A stretch of 64,000 bases of DNA from Flavisolibacter nicotianae (GTDB taxonomy: Bacteria > Bacteroidota > Bacteroidia > Chitinophagales > Chitinophagaceae): positions 62,001 through 126,000 of the forward strand of contig NZ_RBCI01000009.1 of the NCBI RefSeq assembly GCF_003628535.1, written 5' to 3'. Of the stretch, positions 54,318 to 62,819 are shown in pieces; the first letter of the stretch is position 1; every line of letters begins with the position of its first letter. A model generated the notes under the pieces. The model saw only the letters and a list, made by a program, of their open reading frames with translations. It did no database searches and was not told the origin of the DNA. Both the position numbers and the translations under genes were made by a program.

Positions 54318-54533
54318 AACGTAAGGGTTTTAATGAAAAAATTTTTACGACGAAACATGCATAAAATCGCATGCCATTGAGTAAATTTAAGTAGCGACAA
54401 CTGCCAGGGTTTTGTAGAGTTTTGTACACAAAGGCAGGCCGGACAGTAAGCTGCTCATAATAGATTTTTTGTGGTATCCTATTTGGACTATCTCCGGTAC
54501 GTTCTCTTTGATTACAAACAAAAACAAACCGTT

Positions 54534-55028
54534 ATGGACGCAAATCACCAACTCAGTTTCTTACAGGAACGGATAGAGGAGATTGGAAGTGCAATTTTTT
54601 ACAACTTGAGCGACTCCGTACTCAAACTACCGACATCCATTGTATCTACATTAAAAGTTGACGAATATGGATTCGTCTGGTTCTTTGTTCAAAAACCCAC
54701 ACAGCAATTGAGTGAATTTGACCGGGAGTTCCCGGTAAAACTCGACTTCTATAAAAAAGGTGCTGGGTATTTTCTGCAGGTCGTGGGCAAAGGCTTCATG
54801 GTTAGCGATCCGGAAGAAATGAATGGTTATGTATCGCTGCCGGAGGACGTGAAGAAACTGGCCACGGGAAACATGGCGCTGGTGAAGGTCAAAATCCAAA
54901 AGGCCGATTACTACCAAACCAGTTCGCTGCACAAAACATCCTGGTGGCAAAGCGCCTGGCACACACTGACCACCTGGTTCCGCCACAACTCTTACCGCCA
55001 CGACAACACGTATTTCCCAGCTTCTTAA
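54534..55028 (+). CDS. Flavin split-barrel (pyridoxamine-phosphate-oxidase-like) protein
   Basis: A 164-residue protein of the PNPOx-like, general-stress-protein-26 group. The N-terminal helix (LSFLQERIEEIGSAIFYNLS) and strands around LKVDEYGFVWFFVQKP near 40-55 are characteristic, and a basic His/Trp/Tyr-rich tail follows. I chose 54534 over an in-frame GTG at 54471. It starts 10 bases before Ku, so they are probably one transcript. Confidence 0.78.
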   Translation: MDANHQLSFLQERIEEIGSAIFYNLSDSVLKLPTSIVSTLKVDEYGFVWFFVQKPTQQLSEFDREFPVKLDFYKKGAGYFLQVVGKGFMVSDPEEMNGYVSLPEDVKKLATGNMALVKVKIQKADYYQTSSLHKTSWWQSAWHTLTTWFRHNSYRHDNTYFPAS

Positions 55029-55038
55029 ATCTGGTTAT

Positions 55039-55821
55039 ATGAAAGGTGCACGGTCTATCTGGTCGGGGGCCATCAGTTTTGGCCTCGTCAATATCCCGGT
55101 GAAATTGCAAAGTGCGGTGCAGGACGACAACATCGATTTCGATATGTTGTCCAAAGACGACATGGCCCCGATACGGTATGCCCGCATTGATTCCAAAACC
55201 GGCGAGGAAGTCGCTTATAAGGACATTGTAAAAGGCTTCCAGTATGCCAAAGGAAAATACGTGGTGGTAACCGACGAGGATTTCGAAAAGGCCAGGCCGG
55301 ACATCGCCAAATCGATCGACATCCTCCAGTTTGTAAAAGAAGAGGAAGTGGACCCGATCTATTACGAGAAGCCCTATTTTATCGTCCCGGCAAAAGGGTC
55401 TGAGAAAAGTTACAAGCTCCTGCTAAAAGCACTGGACGAAACCAAAACGGTTGGCGTGGCCGAGTTCATGCTCCGCAACCGTGCACACATTTGTATCCTC
55501 AAAAATCATGAAGGCGTGCTGCTTTTGAACCAGCTTCGTTACCACGAGGAAGTTCGCGACTTACCCGACGTAAAAACTGGGACGGAACGCATCACGCCGA
55601 AGGAAATTCAGCTCGCCACAAAACTCATCAACCAACTAACGGAAACCTTTAACCCGGCGGCCTACAAAGACACCTACATTGCCGAATTGAAAAAAGTGAT
55701 CAAAGCCAAAGCAGCCGGCAAAAACATCCACATCGCCGAGCCGAGGAAAATACCGGCGGAAGTCAGGGATCTCATGGAAATTCTCAAAGAAAGTTTAAGC
55801 AAGGGAAAGAAAAGAGCGTAG
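55039..55821 (+). CDS. ku: Non-homologous end-joining protein Ku
   Basis: A 260-residue bacterial Ku, a homodimer that binds DNA ends and recruits LigD. The N-terminus IWSGAISFGLVNIPVKLQSA and core LRNRAHICILKNHEGVLLLN near 149-168 are typical. The C-terminal arm (LKKVIKAKAAGKNIH) is basic. Together with ligD, 374 bases downstream, it forms a minimal NHEJ pathway for non-dividing or desiccated cells. Confidence 0.96.
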   Translation: MKGARSIWSGAISFGLVNIPVKLQSAVQDDNIDFDMLSKDDMAPIRYARIDSKTGEEVAYKDIVKGFQYAKGKYVVVTDEDFEKARPDIAKSIDILQFVKEEEVDPIYYEKPYFIVPAKGSEKSYKLLLKALDETKTVGVAEFMLRNRAHICILKNHEGVLLLNQLRYHEEVRDLPDVKTGTERITPKEIQLATKLINQLTETFNPAAYKDTYIAELKKVIKAKAAGKNIHIAEPRKIPAEVRDLMEILKESLSKGKKRA

Positions 55822-55913
55822 GTGCACATTTGTAATCTGCAATCAGCCATCGGCAAGTTCTCCATCAACTGTTGGTAAGATTAGTTGCATTCCCAGGCAG
55901 CGGCTGCAGTTCT

Positions 55914-56117
55914 CTACATTTTGTTTCCCTCGGTTCGCTCCGTTGCTTTCTCCCCTGATTGCTTGCCGGCCGCCGGATTGTCTTCGCTTCCATCGTTCTC
56001 ACCGGTTGCCTCTTCCACACTTCCTTCCCTGTTGCCAAGGCGGTTGTTGTAAGAAGACATTGAACCGGGTTGTTCCTGCGCTTTTTCCGCATTGCGCTTT
56101 TTTCTTTTATCGTCCAT
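55914..56117 (-). CDS. Small hydrophilic disordered protein
   Basis: A 67-residue frame beginning MDDKRKKRNAEKAQEQPGSM, rich in Glu, Asn, Gly and Lys with no hydrophobic core. It lies between Ku and LigD on the opposite strand. An in-frame upstream codon exists, but the ATG at 56117 gives a uniform composition. It resembles small stress proteins such as hydrophilins in composition. Not a recognised family. Confidence 0.5.
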   Translation of the reverse strand: MDDKRKKRNAEKAQEQPGSMSSYNNRLGNREGSVEEATGENDGSEDNPAAGKQSGEKATERTEGNKM

Positions 56118-56195
56118 AGCGTTTCTGTAACACAGCCGCAAATCCGTGCCACATCCTGCAACACAAATGGCACTAATTTTTCACCGTTTCAGTGT

Positions 56196-58928
56196 ATGAG
56201 CCTATCGCTTTACAACCAGAAACGGGATTTCAAAAAAACGGCAGAGCCGAAAGGGAAACCACAGCACGAAAAAGGGCAGTTGCGTTTTGTTGTACAAAAG
56301 CACGATGCGTCAAGCGTGCACTACGATTTTCGCCTGGAAATGGAAGGCGTGCTCAAGAGCTGGGCAGTGCCCAAAGGCCCCTCTTGTAACCCGGCTGATA
56401 AACGGTTAGCCATGATGGTGGAAGACCACCCGTTTTCCTATCGCAATTTTGAAGGTGTCATTCCTGCAGGCGAATACGGTGGTGGAACGGTGATCGTGTG
56501 GGATGAAGGAACCTATGTTCCTGCCAACGCAGAGGGCAGTTCAAGAAAGGAGCAGGAAGCTTTGTTGCTGCAACAATTGAATCAGGGGAAAATCAGTTTT
56601 GTTTTGCATGGCCAAAAATTGCAGGGTGAATACACACTTGTGCGGATGAAGGGCCGTGGTGAGAACACGTGGATGCTGATTAAAAAGAAAGACGAATGGA
56701 GTGGTACGGCCGATATTACACAAAACGAAGTATCGGTAAAGACCGGGAAGACCCTGGTAGAAGTGGCGCTTGCCCATGGCACCACTGTCAATCACCCGAA
56801 GGAATCAAAAACAAAGGCAGCGCAGGCTGCAAAAAAAGCAACGCCTCCCCCACCGGTGAAAGTCGCGGCAAAAAAAACAAAACAGCAAAAACTTTCGCCC
56901 AAAACCAAAGCACTTTTGAATGGCTACGCAGCGCTTGCCGAGCCGGCGGAAATGCCACAAAAAATCCTTCCCATGCTGGCGACACTTGTTGACGAACCGT
57001 TCGACAACAAGGACTGGATTTTTGAGATTAAATGGGATGGCTACCGTGCCTTGGCATATTGCGACGAGAAGAATGTGGAACTGGTGTCCCGCAACCTGAA
57101 AACATTTACACAAAAATATGCCCCGGTAGCCGGTGCGCTGGCCGGCCTGAAGCTAAACGCGGTGCTGGACGGGGAAATTGTTGCCGTGACGGAAAACGGG
57201 CTGGCCAATTTCCAGCTCCTGCAAAACTGGCAAAACACTCCCGTGCACCTGCAATATTTTGTATTCGATATCCTATGGCTGAACGGCCTTGACATCACCA
57301 GGATTCCACTACACCAACGGAAAAAAATCCTGCGGGAGATCATTCCTGCCGAACACGAGGTCATTCGCTACAGCGATCACGTGGTGGGCAAGGGAAAACA
57401 TTTTTTTGATGCCGCCCTGCGCCAGGGTCTCGAAGGCATCATGGCAAAAAGGGCCGACAGCGTTTATCAATTCGACACCCGGACACCCGACTGGGTAAAA
57501 ATAAAAGTGGCTCGCCGCCAGGAAGTGATCATTGCCGGCTACACGGAACCCCGGCGAACAAGAAAGTTTTTCGGCTCTCTTTTGCTGGGTGTTTACGAGG
57601 GGAACGAACTGGTTTATGTGGGCCATACCGGCAGCGGTTTCAACACCCAAAGCCTCGAGCAGATTTACAAACGATTGCAACCCCTGAAAACGCCTGATTC
57701 GCCGTTTGCAAAAACACCGAAAACCAATATGCCGGCAACCTGGGTAAAGCCACAGTTGGTTTGTGAAATTAAATTCACGGAATGGACAACCGACCGGCAG
57801 GCCCGCCATGCAATTTTTATGGGATTGCGGGATGATAAAAAAGCAAAAGACGTCACGTTTGAAAAAAGCACAACCATGGCCAAGAGTAAAACCACCGCGA
57901 AAAAAGCAGCGCCTGCAAAGAAAAAAGCGGCTCCAAAAAAAACAGCGAAGACTGCACAAAAACGCAGCAGGACCCAAAAAACGTCCGGCCTGAAAGCTGA
58001 CCCAGACACCGATAGTGAGCAAGTATTGCCGTTGGACGGGCACGAAATAAAACTCACCAACCTGTCAAAACTTTACTGGACAAGGGAGGGTTTTCGCAAA
58101 GGCGATGTCGTGAACTATTACCTGCAGATGGCACCGTTCATTTTGCCCTACCTGCTCGACAGGCCACAGTCGCTCAACCGGCATCCGAACGGCATTGCAG
58201 CGCCCAATTTTTTCCAAAAAGACGTGCGGGGAAAAGTACCGAACTGGATCGAAACCTTTGAAGAATTCAGCGAGTCGACTAACGAAACAATCGAATACCT
58301 TGTTTGCAGTAATGAAGCGTCACTGATCTACATGGCCAACCTTGGCTGCATTGAGATCAATCCCTGGCATTCCCGCAAGCAACATTCGCTGCAGCCCGAC
58401 TGGTGCCTGATTGACCTTGACCCGGACAAAAGCAATTCGTTTGATGAAGTGGTGGACGTGGCAAACGTTGTAAAACGTGTTCTCGACAGCGTGGGTGCCA
58501 GCGGTTGTGTAAAAACATCCGGCTCTACGGGCATGCACGTTTACATACCGCTGGGTGCGAAATACGATTTTGAACAATCGAAACAACTGGCCGAAATCCT
58601 GGTTTCAATTGTCAACACCGAGCTTCCCGAGCTAACCAGTATGGAGCGGTCGCCGGCGAAACGCAAAGGGAAAATTTACCTGGATTTTTTACAAAACAAA
58701 GAAACCCAAACAGCCGCTGCGCCATACTCGCTTCGGCCCAAACCCGGCGTACCTGTATCGACACCGCTGGACTGGAGCGAAGTAAAAAAAGGACTGACTC
58801 CTACAACCTGGAATGCCCGGAACATTTTCGACCGTGTAAAAACCGAAGGCGATCTGTTTGCTCCCGTGCTGCAAAAAGGAATAGATTTGGAAAAAGTTCT
58901 AAAAAAATTACAGGGCCTCAGCCAATAG
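56196..58928 (+). CDS. ligD: Multifunctional DNA repair ligase LigD
   Basis: A 910-residue NHEJ enzyme with domains in the order 3'-phosphoesterase, ligase, polymerase. PE (about 25-170) has HYDFRLEM (His42, Asp44) and EDHPFSYRNFEGVIPAGEYG with His78. The ATP ligase (about 255-560) has nucleophile Lys279 in EIKWDGYR. The primase-like polymerase (about 620-905) has IDLDPD metal aspartates and SGSTGMHVYIP. Two Lys/Ala-rich linkers (about 200-240 and 565-615) join them. The start at 56196 (MSLSLYNQKRDF) is supported by homologous beginnings. A complete LigD; its usual partner Ku is upstream. Confidence 0.96.
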   Translation: MSLSLYNQKRDFKKTAEPKGKPQHEKGQLRFVVQKHDASSVHYDFRLEMEGVLKSWAVPKGPSCNPADKRLAMMVEDHPFSYRNFEGVIPAGEYGGGTVIVWDEGTYVPANAEGSSRKEQEALLLQQLNQGKISFVLHGQKLQGEYTLVRMKGRGENTWMLIKKKDEWSGTADITQNEVSVKTGKTLVEVALAHGTTVNHPKESKTKAAQAAKKATPPPPVKVAAKKTKQQKLSPKTKALLNGYAALAEPAEMPQKILPMLATLVDEPFDNKDWIFEIKWDGYRALAYCDEKNVELVSRNLKTFTQKYAPVAGALAGLKLNAVLDGEIVAVTENGLANFQLLQNWQNTPVHLQYFVFDILWLNGLDITRIPLHQRKKILREIIPAEHEVIRYSDHVVGKGKHFFDAALRQGLEGIMAKRADSVYQFDTRTPDWVKIKVARRQEVIIAGYTEPRRTRKFFGSLLLGVYEGNELVYVGHTGSGFNTQSLEQIYKRLQPLKTPDSPFAKTPKTNMPATWVKPQLVCEIKFTEWTTDRQARHAIFMGLRDDKKAKDVTFEKSTTMAKSKTTAKKAAPAKKKAAPKKTAKTAQKRSRTQKTSGLKADPDTDSEQVLPLDGHEIKLTNLSKLYWTREGFRKGDVVNYYLQMAPFILPYLLDRPQSLNRHPNGIAAPNFFQKDVRGKVPNWIETFEEFSESTNETIEYLVCSNEASLIYMANLGCIEINPWHSRKQHSLQPDWCLIDLDPDKSNSFDEVVDVANVVKRVLDSVGASGCVKTSGSTGMHVYIPLGAKYDFEQSKQLAEILVSIVNTELPELTSMERSPAKRKGKIYLDFLQNKETQTAAAPYSLRPKPGVPVSTPLDWSEVKKGLTPTTWNARNIFDRVKTEGDLFAPVLQKGIDLEKVLKKLQGLSQ

Positions 58929-58930
58929 CT

Positions 58931-59815
58931 ATGCATCCATCCATTCAAATTTTTGACGAAGCCGCACACCAGGCGATTCACACGGACATTGACATTGAAA
59001 CACTCGTTGCTGATTGCCAGTTCACCGAAGGCCCGGTTTGGGAAAGCGAGGGTCATTATGTTTTCAGCGACATTACCGCCAACATCGTGTACAAAATGGT
59101 GCCCGGCCAGAAAAAAGAAAGTTTTATTTCGCAGAGTGGAACCGCTGATCCCGCGGATGAAGATCTGAAGCCCGACCAGGTAGGGTCTAACGGGCTGGCC
59201 CATGACCTGGAAGGCGCTTTACTTGTGTGCCGGCATGGCAGCCACATGGTGGCCAGATGGAAGGACGGTCAACTGGAACCGTTTATCACGAACTACCTCG
59301 GCAGACCATTCAATAGTCCCAACGACATCATCGTAGACAGAAGGGGCCGTGTCTTTTTCTCCGATCCACCATATGGACTGAAAAACGGGCAACTGAACCC
59401 CGCAAAATTTCAACCGCTTGGTGGCGTTTATTGCTTTGACAAGGGAGAGCTTTCGCTCATTTGCGACAAATACCAGTACCCCAACGGCGTTTGCATCACA
59501 CCCGACGGCCGGCAGCTTTACATCTGCTCCAACAAGCCCGTGGAAAAATTTATTTCTGTTTACGATCTGGAGACACTGCAGTTCCAAAAAATCCTGGCCG
59601 AGGAAAACAGCGACGGTATCAAGTGCGATCCGAAAGGAAACGTTTACCTAAGCAACAAAGACGGAATTCTTGTGTTGAACAACGAAGGCAGGCGCCTTGC
59701 CCTGATTCAGTTTCCAACGGTCCCGGCCAACCATTGCTTTGGCGGTGCGGAACGGAAAGATCTTTTTGTAACCGGAAGAGAACGTGTGTACCGGATAAAA
59801 AACCTGTTGCGCTAG
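58931..59815 (+). CDS. SMP-30/gluconolactonase-family protein
   Basis: A 294-residue six-bladed propeller of the SMP-30/gluconolactonase type, which hydrolyses sugar lactones with a bound divalent metal. FTEGPVWE (metal Glu near 33), NSPNDIIVD near 129, and the YPNGVCITPDG segment near 179 are conserved. No signal peptide. It starts two bases after the ligD stop, an odd pairing that probably reflects read-through transcription rather than shared function. Confidence 0.92.
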   Translation: MHPSIQIFDEAAHQAIHTDIDIETLVADCQFTEGPVWESEGHYVFSDITANIVYKMVPGQKKESFISQSGTADPADEDLKPDQVGSNGLAHDLEGALLVCRHGSHMVARWKDGQLEPFITNYLGRPFNSPNDIIVDRRGRVFFSDPPYGLKNGQLNPAKFQPLGGVYCFDKGELSLICDKYQYPNGVCITPDGRQLYICSNKPVEKFISVYDLETLQFQKILAEENSDGIKCDPKGNVYLSNKDGILVLNNEGRRLALIQFPTVPANHCFGGAERKDLFVTGRERVYRIKNLLR

Positions 59816-59854
59816 TCTTCTTTTCGGGGAAAGTGTTGTCTGACAAATCCTTCC

Positions 59855-59862
59855 TAATTTTG
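59855..59862 (+). promoter_or_regulatory. -7-type promoter element of the aminotransferase gene
   Basis: TAATTTTG matches TAnnTTTG, five bases before the ATG at 59868, giving an almost leaderless transcript. Confidence 0.42.
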
Positions 59863-59867
59863 AGCCC

Positions 59868-61100
59868 ATGCTACAAATCAGTAACCGTGGGCAGCAGATG
59901 CCACCCTCTCCCATCCGTAAATTGGTACCTTACGCCGAAGCGGCAAAAAAGAAAGGCATCAAGGTTTTTCACCTCAACATTGGTCAGCCTGACATTGAAA
60001 CGCCTCCGTCGATCCTGGACGCCGTTCGCAAAGCAGATATCCCGGTGCTGGAATACAGCCATAGTGCCGGTAACGAAAGCTACCGCCGCAAGCTGGTGCA
60101 TTATTACAAATCAGTTGGCATCGATGTGGCCTACGACCAGATCCTGATCACCACCGGCGGTTCGGAAGCCATTATGTTTGGCTTTTTTGCCTGCCTTAAC
60201 CCGGGCGATGAAGTCGTTATTCCCGAGCCTTATTACGCCAATTACAACGGCTTTGCCGTACAGGCGGGAGTAACCGTCGTGCCCATCACGTCTCGTATCG
60301 AGAACGGTTTTGCACTGCCGCCGATCGCAGATTTCGAAAAGGTCATTACCCCGCGAACAAAAGCGATCGTGATCTGCAGTCCCAACAATCCCACGGGCTA
60401 TTTATACAGCCGACAGGAAATGGAAGACCTGAAGACCATTTGCATAAAATACAACCTGTTTCTTTTCTCCGATGAAGCCTACCGTGAGTTTAGCTATACC
60501 GGCGAAGCTGTTAGCGCCATGCATCTCGACGGCATGGACGAAAACGTCATCGTGATGGATACGATCAGCAAACGTTACAGCGCTTGTGGGGCACGATTGG
60601 GTGCCTTTGTCACCAAAAACAAAGCGGTCTACGATACGGCCATGAAATTTGCACAGGCCAGGCTCAGTCCTCCGGGCCTTGCGCAGATCATGGGCGAAGC
60701 TGCGGTGGATCTCCCGGCTTCTTATTTCGACAAGCCGAAAGCGGAATACCTGGAAAGGCGTAACCTTTTGGTCAGCCGGCTGAATGCCATGCCCGGTGTC
60801 TTTTGCCCGAATCCGGGTGGTGCATTTTACGCTATGGCCAAACTGCCGATCGACGATTCGGACGCTTTCTGCCAATGGCTGCTGGAATCGTTTTCCTATG
60901 AGGGAAAAACGGTGATGCTGGCACCGGCAACCGGCTTTTATGGCACACCGGGTCTCGGGAAAGATGAAGTGCGCCTTGCCTATGTGCTGAATGTGCAGGA
61001 CCTCGGCGAAGCGATGGATTGCCTGGAAAAAGCACTGGAGCAATATCCCGGAAGAACGGAGATTGTCCAGACAGAGAAAGTAATGAGCACTGTGCAATAA
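59868..61100 (+). CDS. Class I/II pyridoxal-phosphate aminotransferase
   Basis: A 410-residue cytoplasmic aminotransferase, fold type I, related to AspC/AatA. The PLP lysine is Lys235 in DTISKRYSACGARLG; the Asp/Tyr pair of FLFSDEAYREFS is near 202-205, and SPNNPTGY near 171-178 contacts substrate. Length is typical. Likely substrates are aspartate, tyrosine or related amino acids, but exact specificity is not readable. Followed by a good terminator. Confidence 0.93.
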   Translation: MLQISNRGQQMPPSPIRKLVPYAEAAKKKGIKVFHLNIGQPDIETPPSILDAVRKADIPVLEYSHSAGNESYRRKLVHYYKSVGIDVAYDQILITTGGSEAIMFGFFACLNPGDEVVIPEPYYANYNGFAVQAGVTVVPITSRIENGFALPPIADFEKVITPRTKAIVICSPNNPTGYLYSRQEMEDLKTICIKYNLFLFSDEAYREFSYTGEAVSAMHLDGMDENVIVMDTISKRYSACGARLGAFVTKNKAVYDTAMKFAQARLSPPGLAQIMGEAAVDLPASYFDKPKAEYLERRNLLVSRLNAMPGVFCPNPGGAFYAMAKLPIDDSDAFCQWLLESFSYEGKTVMLAPATGFYGTPGLGKDEVRLAYVLNVQDLGEAMDCLEKALEQYPGRTEIVQTEKVMSTVQ

Positions 61101-61137
61101 GCAATAGTGAATGCGCAGAAGCGATTGATAGAATTCC

Positions 61138-61166
61138 AACCCCGGTCATTTTGCCGGGGTTTTTTG
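61138..61166 (+). terminator. Terminator after the aminotransferase gene
   Basis: AACCCCGG and CCGGGGTT form a perfect eight-bp stem with an eight-base loop, followed by TTTTTG. Confidence 0.85.
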
Positions 61167-61211
61167 TTTGCTTTTTACCCAATGTGTCCAACCCGATTTT
61201 CAACGAAGCAA

Positions 61212-61227
61212 GGGCATAATAATTGCA
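61212..61227 (+). promoter_or_regulatory. Candidate sigma-54 (-24/-12) promoter of the SRPBCC gene
   Basis: GGGCATAATAATTGCA retains GG (61213-61214), GC (61225-61226) at the right distance and TTGCA, 50 bases upstream of the ATG at 61278. The -24 half lacks its leading T and CG. Chance matches are possible. Confidence 0.32.
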
Positions 61228-61277
61228 AAATCTTCTAGAGCCAAAGGCAATTCTTTCATTACTAAAAAAATAGCAAC

Positions 61278-62126
61278 ATGGCGAATACAGAAAATTATGG
61301 TAGCTGGCATGCTGAAAATGAGTTTCAGCCGAATGAAGCGGGCGGCGTTGTCAACGTCGGTCAAAATGAACGAATGATCTCGGTTGGACTGGGCGCATTC
61401 CTGCTCTCGTCCGGCCTGAATAACCTGACCCGTCATCCCATCCGCGGTCTTCTGCGCACAATGTTGGGAGGCGCCTTGCTTTACCGCGGCGTATCGGGTC
61501 ATTGCCCGGTTTATTCCAGCCTGGGCAAAACCAAGGATGTCAGCCACACACCGGCGATTAACATCCGCACGGGTCTCATTGTAAACAAGCCGAAAGAAGA
61601 AGTCTATGCTTTCTGGCGCAAGCTTGAAAACCTACCTCTTTTCATGAAACACCTGTCGAGTGTAACGGAGATTGACACCAAGCACTCGCACTGGGAAGCC
61701 GATGTTCCGGGTGGTATCGGCAAAATAAAATGGAACGCCGAAATTGTAAAAGAGGAAGAAGGTTCGCTTATCGGCTGGCAGTCGATCCCCAATTCGATGG
61801 TGAACAATGCCGGTAAGGTTACCTTCCGGGATGCCCTGGGCGGCGAAGGAACAGAGCTGGATATCGTCATCACGTATCATGCACCGGCCGGCGAACTGGG
61901 AGCAGGTATCGCGAAAGCCCTGAATCCCGTACTGGAAAAAATGGTGCGGCAGGATATTATGAATTTCAAAGACTACATTGAGACCAAGCATGTTTCTTCG
62001 TCCAATGTATCGACTGCTGGTGGCAGCAACCGGAACGACAACCCAAATATTCTTCGCACCGAAAAGGAAAGCGTGGAACAGGGAAGCAGCAGAATATCCG
62101 GAACCACCAATGGTGATGGCATCTGA
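61278..62126 (+). CDS. YgaP-type membrane region plus SRPBCC (coenzyme Q-binding/START-like) protein
   Basis: A 282-residue protein. The N-terminal region (about 25-85) resembles the YgaP/DUF2892 two-helix membrane module (MISVGLGAFLLSSGL). The C-terminal region (about 95-230) is an SRPBCC fold with VNKPKEEVYAFWRKLENLPLF and the usual VTFRDALGGEGTELDIVI strands, ending in a polar disordered tail. SRPBCC proteins bind lipids, polyketides or quinones. It is related to stress-linked proteins often found near DUF892 genes. It has its own candidate promoter and terminator. Confidence 0.83.
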   Translation: MANTENYGSWHAENEFQPNEAGGVVNVGQNERMISVGLGAFLLSSGLNNLTRHPIRGLLRTMLGGALLYRGVSGHCPVYSSLGKTKDVSHTPAINIRTGLIVNKPKEEVYAFWRKLENLPLFMKHLSSVTEIDTKHSHWEADVPGGIGKIKWNAEIVKEEEGSLIGWQSIPNSMVNNAGKVTFRDALGGEGTELDIVITYHAPAGELGAGIAKALNPVLEKMVRQDIMNFKDYIETKHVSSSNVSTAGGSNRNDNPNILRTEKESVEQGSSRISGTTNGDGI

Positions 62127-62144
62127 TTTTTTGATTGGTAAATA

Positions 62145-62179
62145 AAAAGGCGGCTGAAAGTTTCGGCCGCCTTTTATTT
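62145..62179 (+). terminator. Terminator after the SRPBCC gene
   Basis: AAAAGGCGGC and GCCGCCTTTT form a perfect ten-bp stem with an 11-base loop, then ATTTTA. It also faces the minus-strand arabinose locus. Confidence 0.86.
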
Positions 62180-62323
62180 TATGGAAGGCTTGAATTTTTC
62201 CCGGCTAAAACCTGTACATGCTAAACCATCGCTTACATCTTCCCTGCGCTACTTTTCGCTTGCTTTGGAAAATACAGTAGCAATAGGATCAGGCTAGTCC
62301 TTCCTTCGCCATGGTGGTTGGAT

Positions 62324-62797
62324 TTAAGAGGTTTTGAGTTGGTAATACAGGTCGTTCCAGCGGAGTTCCTGTTTGAAGCGGTAGAGGTCCGTGTCGCGGC
62401 CGATCTTCACATGTTCGATGCCGGCCATGTCGGCAAAGTCTCCCAGGTGGGTGGCGGCGATCGCCTGGATCCTGGCAGGTGTGGTGGGCACCGCCAGCCA
62501 GGATCCAGGCCGCACAGCCGGTCTTCATATCCGGCAGCGGTTTCCAAAGCACCCGTGCTGCGGGCAGTTTAGGCAGGTCGTGCTGCGGCGCTACGGCCTC
62601 CACTTCGCTGACCAGCAGGCGGAAACGGTTGCCCATGTCCATGAGCAAGGCATTGATGATGGCCGGGCCACCGGCGACATTGAACACCAGGCGCACCCGG
62701 CCGGCTTTGCCGCCACCACCTGCCTGAGTGTCTCTTCTCCATAAAGGTGCTGGCTCCCCGTGACAAACCATACCTCCAATCGCTTTAAATCTTCCAT
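62324..62797 (-). pseudogene. araA: L-arabinose isomerase gene (araA), internally deleted and frameshifted
   Basis: Minus-strand remnant of AraA, which converts L-arabinose to L-ribulose. The first 27 codons (62797-62717; [17 protein letters not shown]) are intact. They then join, in another frame, to the C-terminal ~140 codons ([32 protein letters not shown]), so the roughly 330 central residues holding the metal ligands and most of the active site are gone. A second frameshift near 62470-62490 moves the last segment ([20 protein letters not shown] to [10 protein letters not shown]) to a third frame, ending at the stop at 62324. A normal family member has about 500 residues. The gene follows GH127 by 22 bases. 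It cannot make active isomerase. Confidence 0.88.
62463..62510. repeat. 14-bp perfect inverted repeat at the araA frameshift
   Basis: GCCTGGATCCTGGC (62463-62476) and GCCAGGATCCAGGC (62497-62510) are exact reverse complements with a 20-base spacer. One arm encodes the normal AWILA codons of AraA; the other sits where codons after AHHTC should be and adds a base, producing the frameshift. Confidence 0.9.
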
Positions 62798-62819
62798 GAC
62801 AATAGCGTTTTGTCAAAAT

